Positions 34,029-43,944 of a stretch of 64,000 nt of DNA are shown here, piece after piece. A program made the position numbers and the translations under genes. The DNA is from Cytobacillus horneckiae (lineage in GTDB: Bacteria > Bacillota > Bacilli > Bacillales > Cytobacillaceae). Within the stretch, counting starts at the first letter, position 1, and every line of letters starts with the position of its first letter. The notes below the pieces were generated by a model that did no database searches, was not told the DNA's origin, and saw only the letters and a program-made list of their open reading frames with translations. The DNA lies in NCBI RefSeq assembly GCF_002835735.1, contig NZ_PISD01000034.1, positions 55,762-119,761 of the forward strand, in the 5' to 3' direction.

Positions 34029-35524
34029 TTTGTTCGATCCTTTGTTTTTAATATAGATGACCGTTTCTTATCTAATACATATGGCTTCGAAAATAATCCC
34101 CCAATGAAATCTTTTATTGAGAAGGGAGATACTGGGGCTAAATAAGGTACACCCAATACTTGTATTCTTGATAAATATAAGACAACAGAAAACACTCCGA
34201 GGAAGAATCCAAATAAACCCAAGATAGATGAAAGAAAAAGGACAATTAGCCTGACAATACTGACAGAGGTGGCAAGTGATTGATTAATTAATACGTAAGC
34301 AGATACAGAGGTAATGCCGGCTACGACAAGCATTGTTGGGGATGTAAGTCCTCCTCTGATAGCTGCATCTCCGATAATAAGACCGCCAACAACTGTTAAT
34401 GTTTGGCCGACAGCCTTAGGCAAGGTTACACCGGCTCCCTTAAAAACCTCAAAAAGCAGCAAGACAAAGAACGCTTCTAATTGCGGAGAGAGCGGCAGCC
34501 CCATCCTCGATACCGTAATCGTTGCTAAAAAAGGAAAAGGCAGCTGGTCTAAATGAAACGAAGTAATGGCAATAAAAAAGGCAGGCAAAAAGATGGCAAC
34601 TAATAGTCCGACAAAACGAAACAGCATTTCAAAGTTAGTATAGTAATATGGGTTGTACCGGTCTTCAGCTGTTTTCAGAAGATATGTGAGATTGGCAGGC
34701 CCTATTAATGCTAAAGGCGAGCCATCTATTAGAATCGCAAAGCGGCCATTATCGATGCTCGCTACCACATAATCCGGACGGCCTGTATAATTGAACAGCG
34801 GAACTAATTTGTACTTTTTCCCGGCAAGGATTTGTTCCAAGTCAGATGTACTTATTATCATGTCCGTTTGGATTGAGTTAAGCTGTTTTTTCACCTCATG
34901 AATTATTTCTTCATTCGTAATATCACTTACATACAATAGACTTATTTTCGTTTTTCCCCTCCTGCCTATTTCAAATGATTCATTAACGAGCGAAGCTGTT
35001 TTATACCTCTTCCTGACCAGCGCAATGTTAATTGAAATATCTTCGGTAAATCCGTCACGAGGTCCTAAAAAAGAAATTTCAGATGTTGGTTCCTCAGGTG
35101 ATCTTTGCGGGATATTTGGAAGAGGATACATAAATAAAAGCTGCTGTTCTTCAAATAATACGAGAACCATTCCAGAAAAAATTTCCTCTGCAATTTCCTC
35201 TGCAGTCGTTGTCTCTGGTGAAATAATGCTTAGTTGCAGCTCATCATTACCGTATTCTACGGTTTCTACCTCTTTTTTATTTATATTTGACACTAAAAGT
35301 TCCTTATGCTGAGCAATTGAACCATTTAGATTCCCGTCATCTACCATGACCTCAGAAAAAATCAGCAGGCAATCATATTCTTTATTTTTATGTTCATCAT
35401 GAATTTTATGTTTTTTAATTTGAATATCAGCACTGTTTTTAAATAAATCCCTATAATATTCCGCTGTTAATTCGATTCCCTTTGAGGAAATCCCTTTATC
35501 TGGACTGCTCGATTGGCGCTTCAT
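34025..35524 (-). CDS. Spore germination protein GerA
   Basis: 499 residues: a large soluble N-terminal domain (about 1-290) and a C-terminal membrane domain with 5-6 helices. The family motifs include PFPFLATITVSRMGLPLSPQ, LLFEVFKGAGVTLPKAVGQT and GGLIIGDAAIRGG. It is the A subunit of the germinant receptor and may form the ion channel. It is second in the operon; its start overlaps the gerB end by 29 bases. Confidence 0.95.
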   Translation of the reverse strand: MKRQSSSPDKGISSKGIELTAEYYRDLFKNSADIQIKKHKIHDEHKNKEYDCLLIFSEVMVDDGNLNGSIAQHKELLVSNINKKEVETVEYGNDELQLSIISPETTTAEEIAEEIFSGMVLVLFEEQQLLFMYPLPNIPQRSPEEPTSEISFLGPRDGFTEDISINIALVRKRYKTASLVNESFEIGRRGKTKISLLYVSDITNEEIIHEVKKQLNSIQTDMIISTSDLEQILAGKKYKLVPLFNYTGRPDYVVASIDNGRFAILIDGSPLALIGPANLTYLLKTAEDRYNPYYYTNFEMLFRFVGLLVAIFLPAFFIAITSFHLDQLPFPFLATITVSRMGLPLSPQLEAFFVLLLFEVFKGAGVTLPKAVGQTLTVVGGLIIGDAAIRGGLTSPTMLVVAGITSVSAYVLINQSLATSVSIVRLIVLFLSSILGLFGFFLGVFSVVLYLSRIQVLGVPYLAPVSPFSIKDFIGGLFSKPYVLDKKRSSILKTKDRTK

Positions 35525-36599
35525 TTTTCTTCACTCTTCCTCTGAAAAAGATAATAATGGTGATAAAAAAAGTCACAAATAAAATGCCAATTACACTAAT
35601 GCTAAAATAGTAATGATCTATCATTTGTTTCATGGCTGGACTATCTACTGGTATGCAAAGCAATAAGATCAACACAGCCGTCAGAATGATGAGTATGATA
35701 TTATGCTTTTTTTTCGTTTTCGGGTGAAAAAGTTCAGCAAACATAAATAGTGACAAAGAAATGCGGACAAAAGCGCCTGAAAGCCATTGGTAAACAGAAA
35801 GAAAATCCAATCTATTTAAATACTTGCCAATCGTTAATAACCGCCACTGCGCATATGCAGGATTGCTTATATTTGAAGCCTGTTTCGGCCCGAATTCAGT
35901 AATTGCACCTATGATTGGTCCAAGGTTGATTAAAAGAATAAAAATTGACAACAAAAACAGCCTAAATAATTTTACCTCTGTTCTTATATGCTGCTGAATG
36001 ATAGCAAAATAAAAAAATTCTACTAAGCCACCACCTAAAATAACGGCTCCAGCCATGACAGGTGTAATTCCATTCTCAAAAACAGGAAGCAAAAGCGAAT
36101 AATCTTTATAATGCATATTTGAAAACATAATAAAAAATCCAAGAAGAACAACTAAAGGCAAAACAACCCCGCCTGCGATAGCAATCGTCTTAATGCCTGA
36201 AACTGCTGCATAAAGACAAAGGAGTATAAACGGAAAAAACAAAACAAACCGTGGGGTCTGAATCATATATGTGCTATTAACCCAAGAAAATGTCGTATAT
36301 AAAGTAATGTAAAGATTCAATACAAGCAAAAAGGCTAAAATCAATTTCACTAACCAAGCTGCTGCTGGATGGCTATTGGTTTTCAGCCAGCTAATTAAGT
36401 GCTGCCGATTCGTTTTTTTGATAATCCAATATATTAACGGAACCCATAGGATGAAGAGAATTCCCACTCCAAGCAGGCTCACCCATGAATCACGACCAGC
36501 TGCAGTCAGTACCGAGGGCAGTACGATGACATGATTCATCAGCCCCATAGATAAAATCATCACAATTGTTGCCTGAGAAGCGGTAATGCTTCTTACCAT
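35496..36599 (-). CDS. Spore germination protein GerB (APC-superfamily permease)
   Basis: 367 residues from the ATG at 36599, six bases after GAGGAGG; an in-frame extension to 36659 lacks a site. About ten membrane helices in the GerAB/YkvT permease pattern, starting ITASQATIVMILSMGLMNHV. It should bind the germinant amino acid. It is first in the operon (B-A-C), whereas the classical gerA operon is A-B-C. A sigma-G promoter is expected upstream but I cannot point to one with confidence. Confidence 0.92.
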   Translation of the reverse strand: MVRSITASQATIVMILSMGLMNHVIVLPSVLTAAGRDSWVSLLGVGILFILWVPLIYWIIKKTNRQHLISWLKTNSHPAAAWLVKLILAFLLVLNLYITLYTTFSWVNSTYMIQTPRFVLFFPFILLCLYAAVSGIKTIAIAGGVVLPLVVLLGFFIMFSNMHYKDYSLLLPVFENGITPVMAGAVILGGGLVEFFYFAIIQQHIRTEVKLFRLFLLSIFILLINLGPIIGAITEFGPKQASNISNPAYAQWRLLTIGKYLNRLDFLSVYQWLSGAFVRISLSLFMFAELFHPKTKKKHNIILIILTAVLILLLCIPVDSPAMKQMIDHYYFSISVIGILFVTFFITIIIFFRGRVKKNEAPIEQSR

Positions 36600-37038
36600 T
36601 TTCATCCTCCTCTCATTAATGTTCTTAATATGAGTGAGGTTGCTGGTTTTTATTCTCATTTAAAGGAATCATTCACTTTTTATTTTGCGTGAAAAATAAA
36701 TAACCGTCCTTCATAAACTCTTTAAGAATTCATGAAGGACGGTTTAATTACCTTATATTTTTAGTTTAAGCATAAAAAATAACCAAGGCAGCGACGAGCA
36801 GGCGAACTTTTTCATAAGCCCTATTAAGCTCTTCTTCAGCAAAAAATTATGTTTCACCACTCTTATAGAGTCCTGCCTAATATGAGATAAAGGTAGCTGC
36901 AAATGATCCTCCTAGTGATGCTTTTTACTTTACCCTGCTTAAACTCAGCCTTCAACATTAACATCGTTTTGACTTGTGTCAGTTCTTTGTTGAACCTTAA
37001 AATAAAAAAAGCGAGAAACAATTTCTCGCCTAAACTTT
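36600..37038. other. Intergenic region with two hairpins
   Basis: No gene was seen. At 36702-36744 AACCGTCCTTCAT and ATGAAGGACGGTT form a perfect 13-bp stem with a 17-base loop and no strong T run. At 37009-37028 GCGAGAAA and TTTCTCGC form a short stem followed by seven Ts on the minus strand; this is the gltS terminator. Confidence 0.55.
37009..37028 (-). terminator. gltS terminator
   Basis: The minus strand reads GCGAGAAA, TTG, TTTCTCGC and then a T run, eleven bases beyond the gltS stop codon. Confidence 0.7.
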
Positions 37039-38241
37039 CTATTTTAAAAGGTTAATGCTTGTAATAATAATCGGCATTGCAAAGACATCAATTAAAAATG
37101 CTCCAACGATCGGGACTATTAAGAATGCTTTTGGCGATGCCCCATACTTGGCTGTAATCGCTGACATATTGGCCATTGCATTTGGCGTTGCCCCTAAACC
37201 GTGGCCAGTAAATCCGCCGACCATAACTGCTGCATCATAATCTTTGCCAAATAATCTAAACAGTACAAAGATACTTAGCAATACGATAAATACTACTTGA
37301 GCAAACACAATGACAAGCATTGGCAATGCAAGTTCTGCTACTTCCCATAATTTAATGCTCATTAACGCCATGGCTAGGAAAATTCCTAATGTGATATCAC
37401 CAATAAAATTAACCGCCTTCATATCTACAATATTCGCATTCGCTTTATCCAATATATTCCTGACAATCACTGCAACGAACATGGCTCCGACATAGCTAGG
37501 TAAAACAAACCCTGTCAAATTAGAAAATCCGCTTCCTAAAAATGTCCCTGCTGTCATGCAGAATGTGATAATTAATATTTGTGTTAAAAAGTTATTAGAT
37601 TGGAATGAGCTCTTACTTTCATCTGTTTCTTTTGCAGCTGCGATTTCATCATGCTGATTTGTATCTTTAGGCTTCAAATTATGTTTTGTTATTAAATATT
37701 TTACTGTGGGACCTCCAACAAGACCGCCGGCGATAAGTCCAAATGTTGCTGCAGCGAGTCCAACTGATAAAGCAGAATCAATCCCCAGTTCTTCAATCGT
37801 ACCGCCAAACGCAGTTGCCGCTCCATGGCCGCCTTCCATGGAAACAGCTCCCATCATGACTCCTAGTAACGGCTCCAGTCCGAGTGCTGTTGCAAGTGAT
37901 ATACCGATGGCACTTTGAAATAATGCAAGCGCGCCACATGCTAGCCAATAAATCACTAACAGCTTTCCACCTAGCTTAACTAGCTGAAAGCTTGCCCCCA
38001 ATCCTACAGTAGTAAAAAAAGTAAGCATAAATATACTTTGAAGCGACGTATCCAATTCCAGGTTTACTGCACCAGTCTGCCTTAAGATTAAAACGAGAAT
38101 GGCAAAGAGCAGCCCTCCTACTACCGGGGCGGGGATACAAAACTTATTTAATAATCCCACCCGTTTAATAATGAATCCGCCTAATAACAGCAAAGCTACT
38201 GCAAGAAACAAAGTGGCTATTTGATCGAGCGAAATGTTCAT
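37039..38241 (-). CDS. gltS: Sodium/glutamate symporter GltS
   Basis: A 400-residue membrane protein of the ESS family, with about 10-12 helices in two inverted halves. The halves are marked by MMGAVSMEGGHGAATAFGGT (about 130) and VGGFTGHGLGATPNAMANM (about 345), the duplicated GGHG/GHGLGAT ion-site motifs. It imports glutamate with sodium. It starts 21 bases after hutG on the same strand, so the pair joins glutamate production from histidine with glutamate uptake. Confidence 0.93.
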   Translation of the reverse strand: MNISLDQIATLFLAVALLLLGGFIIKRVGLLNKFCIPAPVVGGLLFAILVLILRQTGAVNLELDTSLQSIFMLTFFTTVGLGASFQLVKLGGKLLVIYWLACGALALFQSAIGISLATALGLEPLLGVMMGAVSMEGGHGAATAFGGTIEELGIDSALSVGLAAATFGLIAGGLVGGPTVKYLITKHNLKPKDTNQHDEIAAAKETDESKSSFQSNNFLTQILIITFCMTAGTFLGSGFSNLTGFVLPSYVGAMFVAVIVRNILDKANANIVDMKAVNFIGDITLGIFLAMALMSIKLWEVAELALPMLVIVFAQVVFIVLLSIFVLFRLFGKDYDAAVMVGGFTGHGLGATPNAMANMSAITAKYGASPKAFLIVPIVGAFLIDVFAMPIIITSINLLK

Positions 38242-38262
38242 TTAAATCCCCCTCAATTTTGA

Positions 38263-39216
38263 TTATTCGTGGAAGTTAATAATAGCTTCGTTAATTAAAT
38301 GTGCAGCCAGCAGTACTGTTTGACCGCTGTGATCAAGAGAAGGATTAACCTCAGACACATCAAATGATATCGTTTTTGGATGCGATACAACCTTCCTAAT
38401 GATTTCCCTTACGACATCTGGAGCTAATCCAAACGGTGACGGCGCACTCACTCCCGGCGCATATGCTGAGCTAATGGAATCCATGCATAAGGTAAGGATT
38501 ATCACATCATTCTTATCAATAAAATCGTCCATTTTCTCCAAAGAGTTTTCTAGTGACTTATTTGTCAGCTGTTCTTCTAGAATAAATTCGACGCTATGCC
38601 TTTTTGCTTCATCAAATAATGCCAGAGTATTCCCCTGCTTTTGAATCCCTGCGCAAAAATAAGAACTGTTTTTATCGTGATCTAATATTTGTTTAAACAT
38701 TGTACCTGAAGTTGGTTCTTTGTCATAAGACCGCAAATCAAAATGAGCGTCAATATTTATCATTCCCAACTTGACATGTTCACCAATGGCAGATCGTACA
38801 CCTAAATAATGTCCATAAAATGTTTCATGGCCTCCTCCAAGTATAATTGGATAGCCCTTGCCTTGAATAATTCCGCTGACAGCCTGACCTAATTCTGCCT
38901 GTGCTTCTTCCAACTTCCCATTATCGCAAACAACATCGCCGCAATCACATATAGAAGTACTTGCCGACAAGTGCCAAGGAAGCTTGGCCAAGGATTTTCT
39001 AATTTCATCCGGTGCTTTGCCCGCGCCAACTCTTCCCTTATTGCGTCTTACACCTTCATCACTCTTGAATCCAATGAAACGAATAGATTTTTCGCTCTTT
39101 TGGTTAGCTGAGCAAGGATCAGAAGTGTTAATTACTTGATGATATCTGAAGCTACGTTCATCCGTTTCTGAATCAACTCTTCCTGTCCAGAAATGCAAAG
39201 ATGGTTGAATATACAT
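38263..39216 (-). CDS. hutG: Formimidoylglutamase HutG (arginase family)
   Basis: 317 residues. The arginase-fold metal ligands are visible: H130 in ILGGGHETFYGH, D156/H158/D160 in INIDAHFDLR, and D246 in TLCMDSIS, where C244 replaces the first aspartate of the arginase motif. APGVSAPSPFG is shared with HutG proteins. It splits formiminoglutamate to glutamate and formamide, the last step of histidine breakdown. No other hut gene is in the window. The start has GAAGGGAGACTACT; the gene is divergent from a LysR regulator, its probable controller. Confidence 0.88.
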   Translation of the reverse strand: MYIQPSLHFWTGRVDSETDERSFRYHQVINTSDPCSANQKSEKSIRFIGFKSDEGVRRNKGRVGAGKAPDEIRKSLAKLPWHLSASTSICDCGDVVCDNGKLEEAQAELGQAVSGIIQGKGYPIILGGGHETFYGHYLGVRSAIGEHVKLGMINIDAHFDLRSYDKEPTSGTMFKQILDHDKNSSYFCAGIQKQGNTLALFDEAKRHSVEFILEEQLTNKSLENSLEKMDDFIDKNDVIILTLCMDSISSAYAPGVSAPSPFGLAPDVVREIIRKVVSHPKTISFDVSEVNPSLDHSGQTVLLAAHLINEAIINFHE

Positions 39217-39308
39217 AGTAGTCTCCCTTCATTAAAAATTCTGATTTAATATAAAAGAAGTATAAAATATAGTAATATATAATAACAAATACTAAAAATG
39301 TATATATT

Positions 39309-39325
39309 TATAGCTTAAAGCTATA
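39309..39325. promoter_or_regulatory. Palindrome between hutG and the LysR gene (candidate operator)
   Basis: TATAGCTTAAAGCTATA has perfect 8-bp arms around one base and lies directly before the ribosome site of the LysR-type gene. It is suited to autoregulation of that gene. Confidence 0.45.
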
Positions 39326-39336
39326 GGGAGGAATTT

Positions 39337-40242
39337 ATGGATATTAGACAGCTTGCTTATTTTGTTGCTATTGCTGAAGAAGAGAGTTTTTCCAAAGCCG
39401 CAAAATCACTGCATGTATCACAGCCATCATTAAGCAACGCCATAATGAAACTTGAAAAAGAAACTGAGCTCGTTCTTTTTGAAAGAAATACTAGAGGTCT
39501 TCATTTAACCGAAGCAGGAGAATTATTTTATAGAAGAGCAGTTAAATTACTACAGAATTTTGATCATATGAAAATTGAATTGGATGAGATGAAGACAGTA
39601 GGCAATGGAACCATCGCAATTGGGCTAATAGAATCTTCAAAATTCTGGCTGTTTAAAGTGATAAAGGAATTTAAGAAAATTTATCCTAATGTGCACTTTC
39701 AATTCAAGGAGGTGCTCGGCCATCAAAAAGTGATAGAAGCTTTAATAAATTGCAATGTTCATTTTACAATTACAAATCAGCCGATAAATAATGAAGAAAT
39801 TAAGTTAATCCCCATTTACCATGAGCCGTTTATATTGGCGGTAAATAAACAGGACTTTTTAGCCGCCAGAGAAAATGTCTCGTTAAAAGAAATCAAGAAC
39901 AGAGATCTTATTATTAGTACAACTGGTTTTCAAACACGGTCAGATATTTTAACTGCCTTTGAAAAAGAAAACATTCAGCCAAATATTTTCTTTGAAATTG
40001 AAAGGCTCGAGACTGCATGCAGAATCGTTGAAGAAGGCTTAGGAGTAACAATATTGCCGGAAAGCTATTTAAAATATGCCCACTCGCCAAATACTGTAGG
40101 TATTCCAATCGATTCACCATATCTGTCTAGAACTGTCTACTTAGCAACTTTAAAAGATAGAACGCTTACGCCTGCTGTTCACCATTTATTGTCCAATATC
40201 CACCTCTTTATTAATGAGAATGAGAATATAAATAAAGAGTGA
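39337..40242 (+). CDS. LysR-family transcriptional regulator, divergent from hutG-gltS
   Basis: 301 residues: an N-terminal winged helix (MDIRQLAYFVAIAEEESFSK, recognition region SLHVSQPSLSNAIMKLEKE) and a periplasmic-binding-protein-like effector domain (about 90-295). The start follows AGGGAGGAATTT. Divergence from hutG-gltS with 120 bases between suggests it controls them in response to a histidine- or glutamate-related effector; that is inference. Confidence 0.9.
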   Translation: MDIRQLAYFVAIAEEESFSKAAKSLHVSQPSLSNAIMKLEKETELVLFERNTRGLHLTEAGELFYRRAVKLLQNFDHMKIELDEMKTVGNGTIAIGLIESSKFWLFKVIKEFKKIYPNVHFQFKEVLGHQKVIEALINCNVHFTITNQPINNEEIKLIPIYHEPFILAVNKQDFLAARENVSLKEIKNRDLIISTTGFQTRSDILTAFEKENIQPNIFFEIERLETACRIVEEGLGVTILPESYLKYAHSPNTVGIPIDSPYLSRTVYLATLKDRTLTPAVHHLLSNIHLFINENENINKE

Positions 40243-40255
40243 TGAAATCGATTCA

Positions 40256-41056
40256 TCACTCTGCTTGCAAATATCTCATTCCTGTACTAAATATAGAAGG
40301 CACAATTGAAGCGTGATTTTCTCCTTGCCCTTCGACGAATAAGGTCTCCATACCTGCATCGGTTAAGAGATTACGCATTTCTTTAGCATCGTTCAATAAA
40401 AAAGGTTTTTCTTCTGTCCCAGCTGCCATGAATAGTTTTATATTTTGACGAACATCCTCCCTTTCAAACATAAGCTGTGTAACATGTTCGACAATCATCT
40501 TTTCATTCCACCAGATGGATGGACTGCAGGCAAAATACCTTTGAAATGCTGTCGGCTTTCTAAACAAAGTGTATAAGGTAAATAAACCGCCCAATGAATG
40601 TCCAAAAATCATTTGCTGATGTTTATTAAATGAATAGCATGCTTCAAGCTCAGGCTTTAATTCTTCTTCAATAAATGCGAGGAATTTATCAGCTCCGCCT
40701 GAGTCAGGCCACGGACTGCCGTCTGGTTTTATCGGCAGCGATAAAGAGTGAGATGGCGGTGTAAAATCATATACGCGGTTTGAGTGGAAAGAACGGTCCG
40801 CACCATACCCAATTCCTACTATGGCCATGTCTTTTATTCCCGTTTTGTCAGAACGGCGCGACTGCAGCTGAATCATTTCTCTAAACATCGTAAAATAGGC
40901 ATCCCCGTCAAGAACATACAAGACAGGTACATCACTTAAATGTCGAGCATGCTTCGGAAGTGAAACAGTTATTTGATAAACCCGCTCATCCTTTGAAGTC
41001 ATCGTCCATTGTTCTGCTTTTCCAAATATGAAATCTTTATGTAAGGTCACTTTCAT
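40256..41056 (-). CDS. Siderophore esterase-like alpha/beta hydrolase (BesA/YbbA/IroE type)
   Basis: About 266 residues from the ATG at 41056. A serine esterase with nucleophile motif FGHSLGGLF (about 150), the family motif LYVLDGDAYF (about 50), the stretch ACSPSIWWNE and a C-terminal histidine in GENHASIVP. Relatives hydrolyse ferric trilactone siderophores to release iron. Its place at the end of a Fur-controlled siderophore ABC operon, as ybbA follows feuABC in B. subtilis, supports that role in the cytoplasm. Confidence 0.82.
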   Translation of the reverse strand: MKVTLHKDFIFGKAEQWTMTSKDERVYQITVSLPKHARHLSDVPVLYVLDGDAYFTMFREMIQLQSRRSDKTGIKDMAIVGIGYGADRSFHSNRVYDFTPPSHSLSLPIKPDGSPWPDSGGADKFLAFIEEELKPELEACYSFNKHQQMIFGHSLGGLFTLYTLFRKPTAFQRYFACSPSIWWNEKMIVEHVTQLMFEREDVRQNIKLFMAAGTEEKPFLLNDAKEMRNLLTDAGMETLFVEGQGENHASIVPSIFSTGMRYLQAE

Positions 41057-41075
41057 CAACACCAGCCCTTTTTGG

Positions 41076-41894
41076 TTATTTCACTGCAAATTCTTGAACC
41101 TTCTCAGTGGAATGAGCACTCTCATAGCCTAAGCAAACCGGTACGCCGTTATAAGGGTCCACGATAATTCTCGCTTCTATATTAAAAACCTCTCTTAACA
41201 CATCACGAGTCATAATTTCTTTTGGACTGCCTTTTTTCATAATTTCTCCCGACTTCATTGCGATGATATTATCTGAAAATCTTGCCGCATGATTTATATC
41301 ATGCAGCACCATAACAACTGTACAAGCATGAACGCGGTTTAATTCCTCCACAATCTCTAAAACATCAAGCTGATGTGCCATATCTAAATAAGTCGTTGGT
41401 TCATCCAATAAGAGTATTTCCGTTTTTTGCGCCAATGCCATTGCAAGCCAAACTTTCTGCCTTTGACCACCCGATAGATGATCAATCTCTCTTCTGCGAA
41501 AATCGATTACACCTGTAATATTCATCGCCCATTCAATCGCTTCCTCATCCTCAGCTGTCAGTTTGCTTAAATTTTTCCGATGCGGATATCTGCCATAAGA
41601 TATAAGCTCTTCTACCTTTAGCTGTGCAGGACCGCTTGGATTTTGAGAGAGCATAGCTAGTCTTTTAGCAATTTCCTTAGTAGGTAAAGTATTCATATCT
41701 TCTTCCTGCAAAAAAACCTTTCCATTTTTTTGCTTAATGATTCTACCTATTGTTTTGAGTAATGTAGACTTTCCGCAGCCATTGGGTCCAATGATTGTCG
41801 TGACCTTTCCTTCCTGTATATTTACATTCAGGTTGCTAAAAACGGTCAATTTCTCATAGCTTGTCTCCAGACTTTCTCCACGTAAAATATGCAT
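41076..41894 (-). CDS. Ferric-siderophore ABC transporter ATPase (FecE/FhuC family)
   Basis: 272 residues with Walker A IIGPNGCGKSTLL (about 35), signature HLSGGQRQKVWLAMAL (about 140), Walker B ILLLDEPTTYLD and the switch histidine VLHDINHAA. It energises the two permeases encoded just upstream. It is the fourth gene of the operon. Confidence 0.94.
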   Translation of the reverse strand: MHILRGESLETSYEKLTVFSNLNVNIQEGKVTTIIGPNGCGKSTLLKTIGRIIKQKNGKVFLQEEDMNTLPTKEIAKRLAMLSQNPSGPAQLKVEELISYGRYPHRKNLSKLTAEDEEAIEWAMNITGVIDFRRREIDHLSGGQRQKVWLAMALAQKTEILLLDEPTTYLDMAHQLDVLEIVEELNRVHACTVVMVLHDINHAARFSDNIIAMKSGEIMKKGSPKEIMTRDVLREVFNIEARIIVDPYNGVPVCLGYESAHSTEKVQEFAVK

Positions 41895-41904
41895 CTGAAT
41901 CCTC

Positions 41905-42924
41905 CTATGCTCTCGATTTCACTAATAAAAATAAAAAGTAAGGAACACCAAGTATCGAAATCACAATTCCAACAGGGAGTTCAGCCGGTGCAAAGACATT
42001 TTTTGCGATAAAATCAGAAACAACCACCAGCAGCATTCCAATCGCTCCGCACACAGGAAGTACATGACGGTGATTGATGCCAACAAGCTGCCTGGCAATA
42101 TGCGGTGCCATCAAACCGATAAACCCAATACTACCTGAAACAGACACACAGGCGCTCACCAGCCCAATACTCGCTAATAGTAAAATCGATTTTTCTTTTT
42201 CTACAGCAATTCCTAAACTTTTCGTACTAATATCTTCTAATTGAAATAAATCAAGCAAATATGCCTTCTTATATATAATGGGAATTAAAATTAATAACCA
42301 AGGTAGCATTGATGCAATATAAATCCAGTTCGCATTATAGATGCTGCCCGACACCCAAACCGTTGCCATTTCAAAATCAGAGGCTTTCATCTTTAAAGAG
42401 ATATACATTGAAAGCGCACCGAATCCTGAACCAATAGCGATTCCTGTTAAAATCAGCCTGCCGGTATCAAATGTTCCATTTTTCCATGAAAAAAAGAATA
42501 TGAACAGCGATGCAATTAATCCGCCGATTAATCCGAAAATAGGCATGATCATTACGGATAGCCACCCTGAACCTTGGACCTGATCCTGGAAAAAGAACAT
42601 AAAGATAACGATGGCAGCTCCAGCTCCAGCGTTAATGCCTAATATTCCTGAGTCAGCCAATCCATTTCTTGTTATCCCTTGGATGACTGCCCCGGCAATC
42701 CCCAAACCTAACCCTACAAGTGCCGCGATGACAATTCTCGGTAATCTAAAGTCAAAAATAACTAACTCAAAATCAGCATTTGTTTCAATCCGAAAAATCG
42801 TACGGAATACGTCTCTTATCGTTAATTCAAATACACCATATGTAAGGCTTATATACATGCTAATTAAAATAAGAACGGTTAAGACCAACATTGTAATAAC
42901 CGTTTTTTTGCCTTCTTTATGCAT
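41905..42924 (-). CDS. Ferric-siderophore ABC transporter permease (FecCD family), second
   Basis: 339 residues and about nine helices. FecCD features include RLPRIVIAALVGLGLGIAGA, GITRNGLADSGILGINAGAG and GLMAPHIARQLVG near the C-terminus. It overlaps the upstream permease gene by 8 bases, so the two are made together as a heterodimeric channel. Confidence 0.93.
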   Translation of the reverse strand: MHKEGKKTVITMLVLTVLILISMYISLTYGVFELTIRDVFRTIFRIETNADFELVIFDFRLPRIVIAALVGLGLGIAGAVIQGITRNGLADSGILGINAGAGAAIVIFMFFFQDQVQGSGWLSVMIMPIFGLIGGLIASLFIFFFSWKNGTFDTGRLILTGIAIGSGFGALSMYISLKMKASDFEMATVWVSGSIYNANWIYIASMLPWLLILIPIIYKKAYLLDLFQLEDISTKSLGIAVEKEKSILLLASIGLVSACVSVSGSIGFIGLMAPHIARQLVGINHRHVLPVCGAIGMLLVVVSDFIAKNVFAPAELPVGIVISILGVPYFLFLLVKSRA

Positions 42925-43936
42925 GCCTTCCTCCTCCTCTCGTTCTTATCAAATAAAGGAAGAAAGGAACACCAATTAAAGAAGTGATCACGCCGATTGG
43001 TGTTTCGAATGGTGCATTCACAAAACGGCTAAGTATATCACATAAGGCAAGAAAGACGCCGCCGATGATTCCCGCACATGGAATAAGCACTTTATAATCT
43101 ACACCAACTAGAAACCTAGTAATATGGGGAACTATCAAGCCAACAAATCCTATTTTCCCCACGAGGGCAACGGCCGTACCAGTCAAGCAAATGACGGATA
43201 ACATAGAAAGCACCTTAACCATCCTTGTCCGCTGGCCTAAAGTCACTGACACCTCTTCACCTAATGATAATATCGTGATACCGTTCGCTACGATAATGGC
43301 AAGAATCAACCCAACTAAACCAAAGGGCAGCGCCATTAAAAATACATCAGGGTCCGCCTGGTGAAGCTTGGCATTGTACCAAAAGCTCACATTTTGCGAC
43401 ACTTGAAAATAGGAAGCAATCGCAGCAGACATACTGCTTAAGAACGTCCCAATTACCGTGCCGATAATTGCTAACCGAACAGGCGATAATCCGCCCTTAA
43501 TTAATGAACCGAAACCATAGACAATCCCTGCGCCTATTGCAGAGCCAAGCATAGAAAATAGAATCATAGAAATGGACGGCAGCTCAGGCATAAATACCAT
43601 ACAGATAGTAATCACAAAAGCTGATCCATCTGTGACTCCCATAATCGAAGGGGATGCAAGATAGTTCCTTGTCATCCCCTGCATAATTGCACCGGATATC
43701 GCTAAAAATGCACCGACTAGCAATGCGCTTAACACTCTTGGCAGTCTCGAAGTCATAATGATGGCATGGTTCACGTCTTCTTCATTGTATGCAGTAAATG
43801 CCTCCCAAATAGTTGCCAATGTAATCCCTTTAGCCCCATAGGCAATTGAAAGGAAAATCACAGAGACAATGATGATTGGAGCGGTAAATAAGATGATTCG
43901 AGCCAAACCATTCGTTGTTTTCACGTTACTCAACAC
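42917..43936 (-). CDS. Ferric-siderophore ABC transporter permease (FecCD family), first
   Basis: 339 residues, the partner of the next gene. It has SRLPRVLSALLVGAFLAISG, GMTRNYLASPSIMGVTDGSA and GLIVPHITRFLVG. It begins 8 bases after the binding-protein gene. Confidence 0.93.
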   Translation of the reverse strand: MLSNVKTTNGLARIILFTAPIIIVSVIFLSIAYGAKGITLATIWEAFTAYNEEDVNHAIIMTSRLPRVLSALLVGAFLAISGAIMQGMTRNYLASPSIMGVTDGSAFVITICMVFMPELPSISMILFSMLGSAIGAGIVYGFGSLIKGGLSPVRLAIIGTVIGTFLSSMSAAIASYFQVSQNVSFWYNAKLHQADPDVFLMALPFGLVGLILAIIVANGITILSLGEEVSVTLGQRTRMVKVLSMLSVICLTGTAVALVGKIGFVGLIVPHITRFLVGVDYKVLIPCAGIIGGVFLALCDILSRFVNAPFETPIGVITSLIGVPFFLYLIRTRGGGRHA

Positions 43937-43944
43937 ACTTTACA

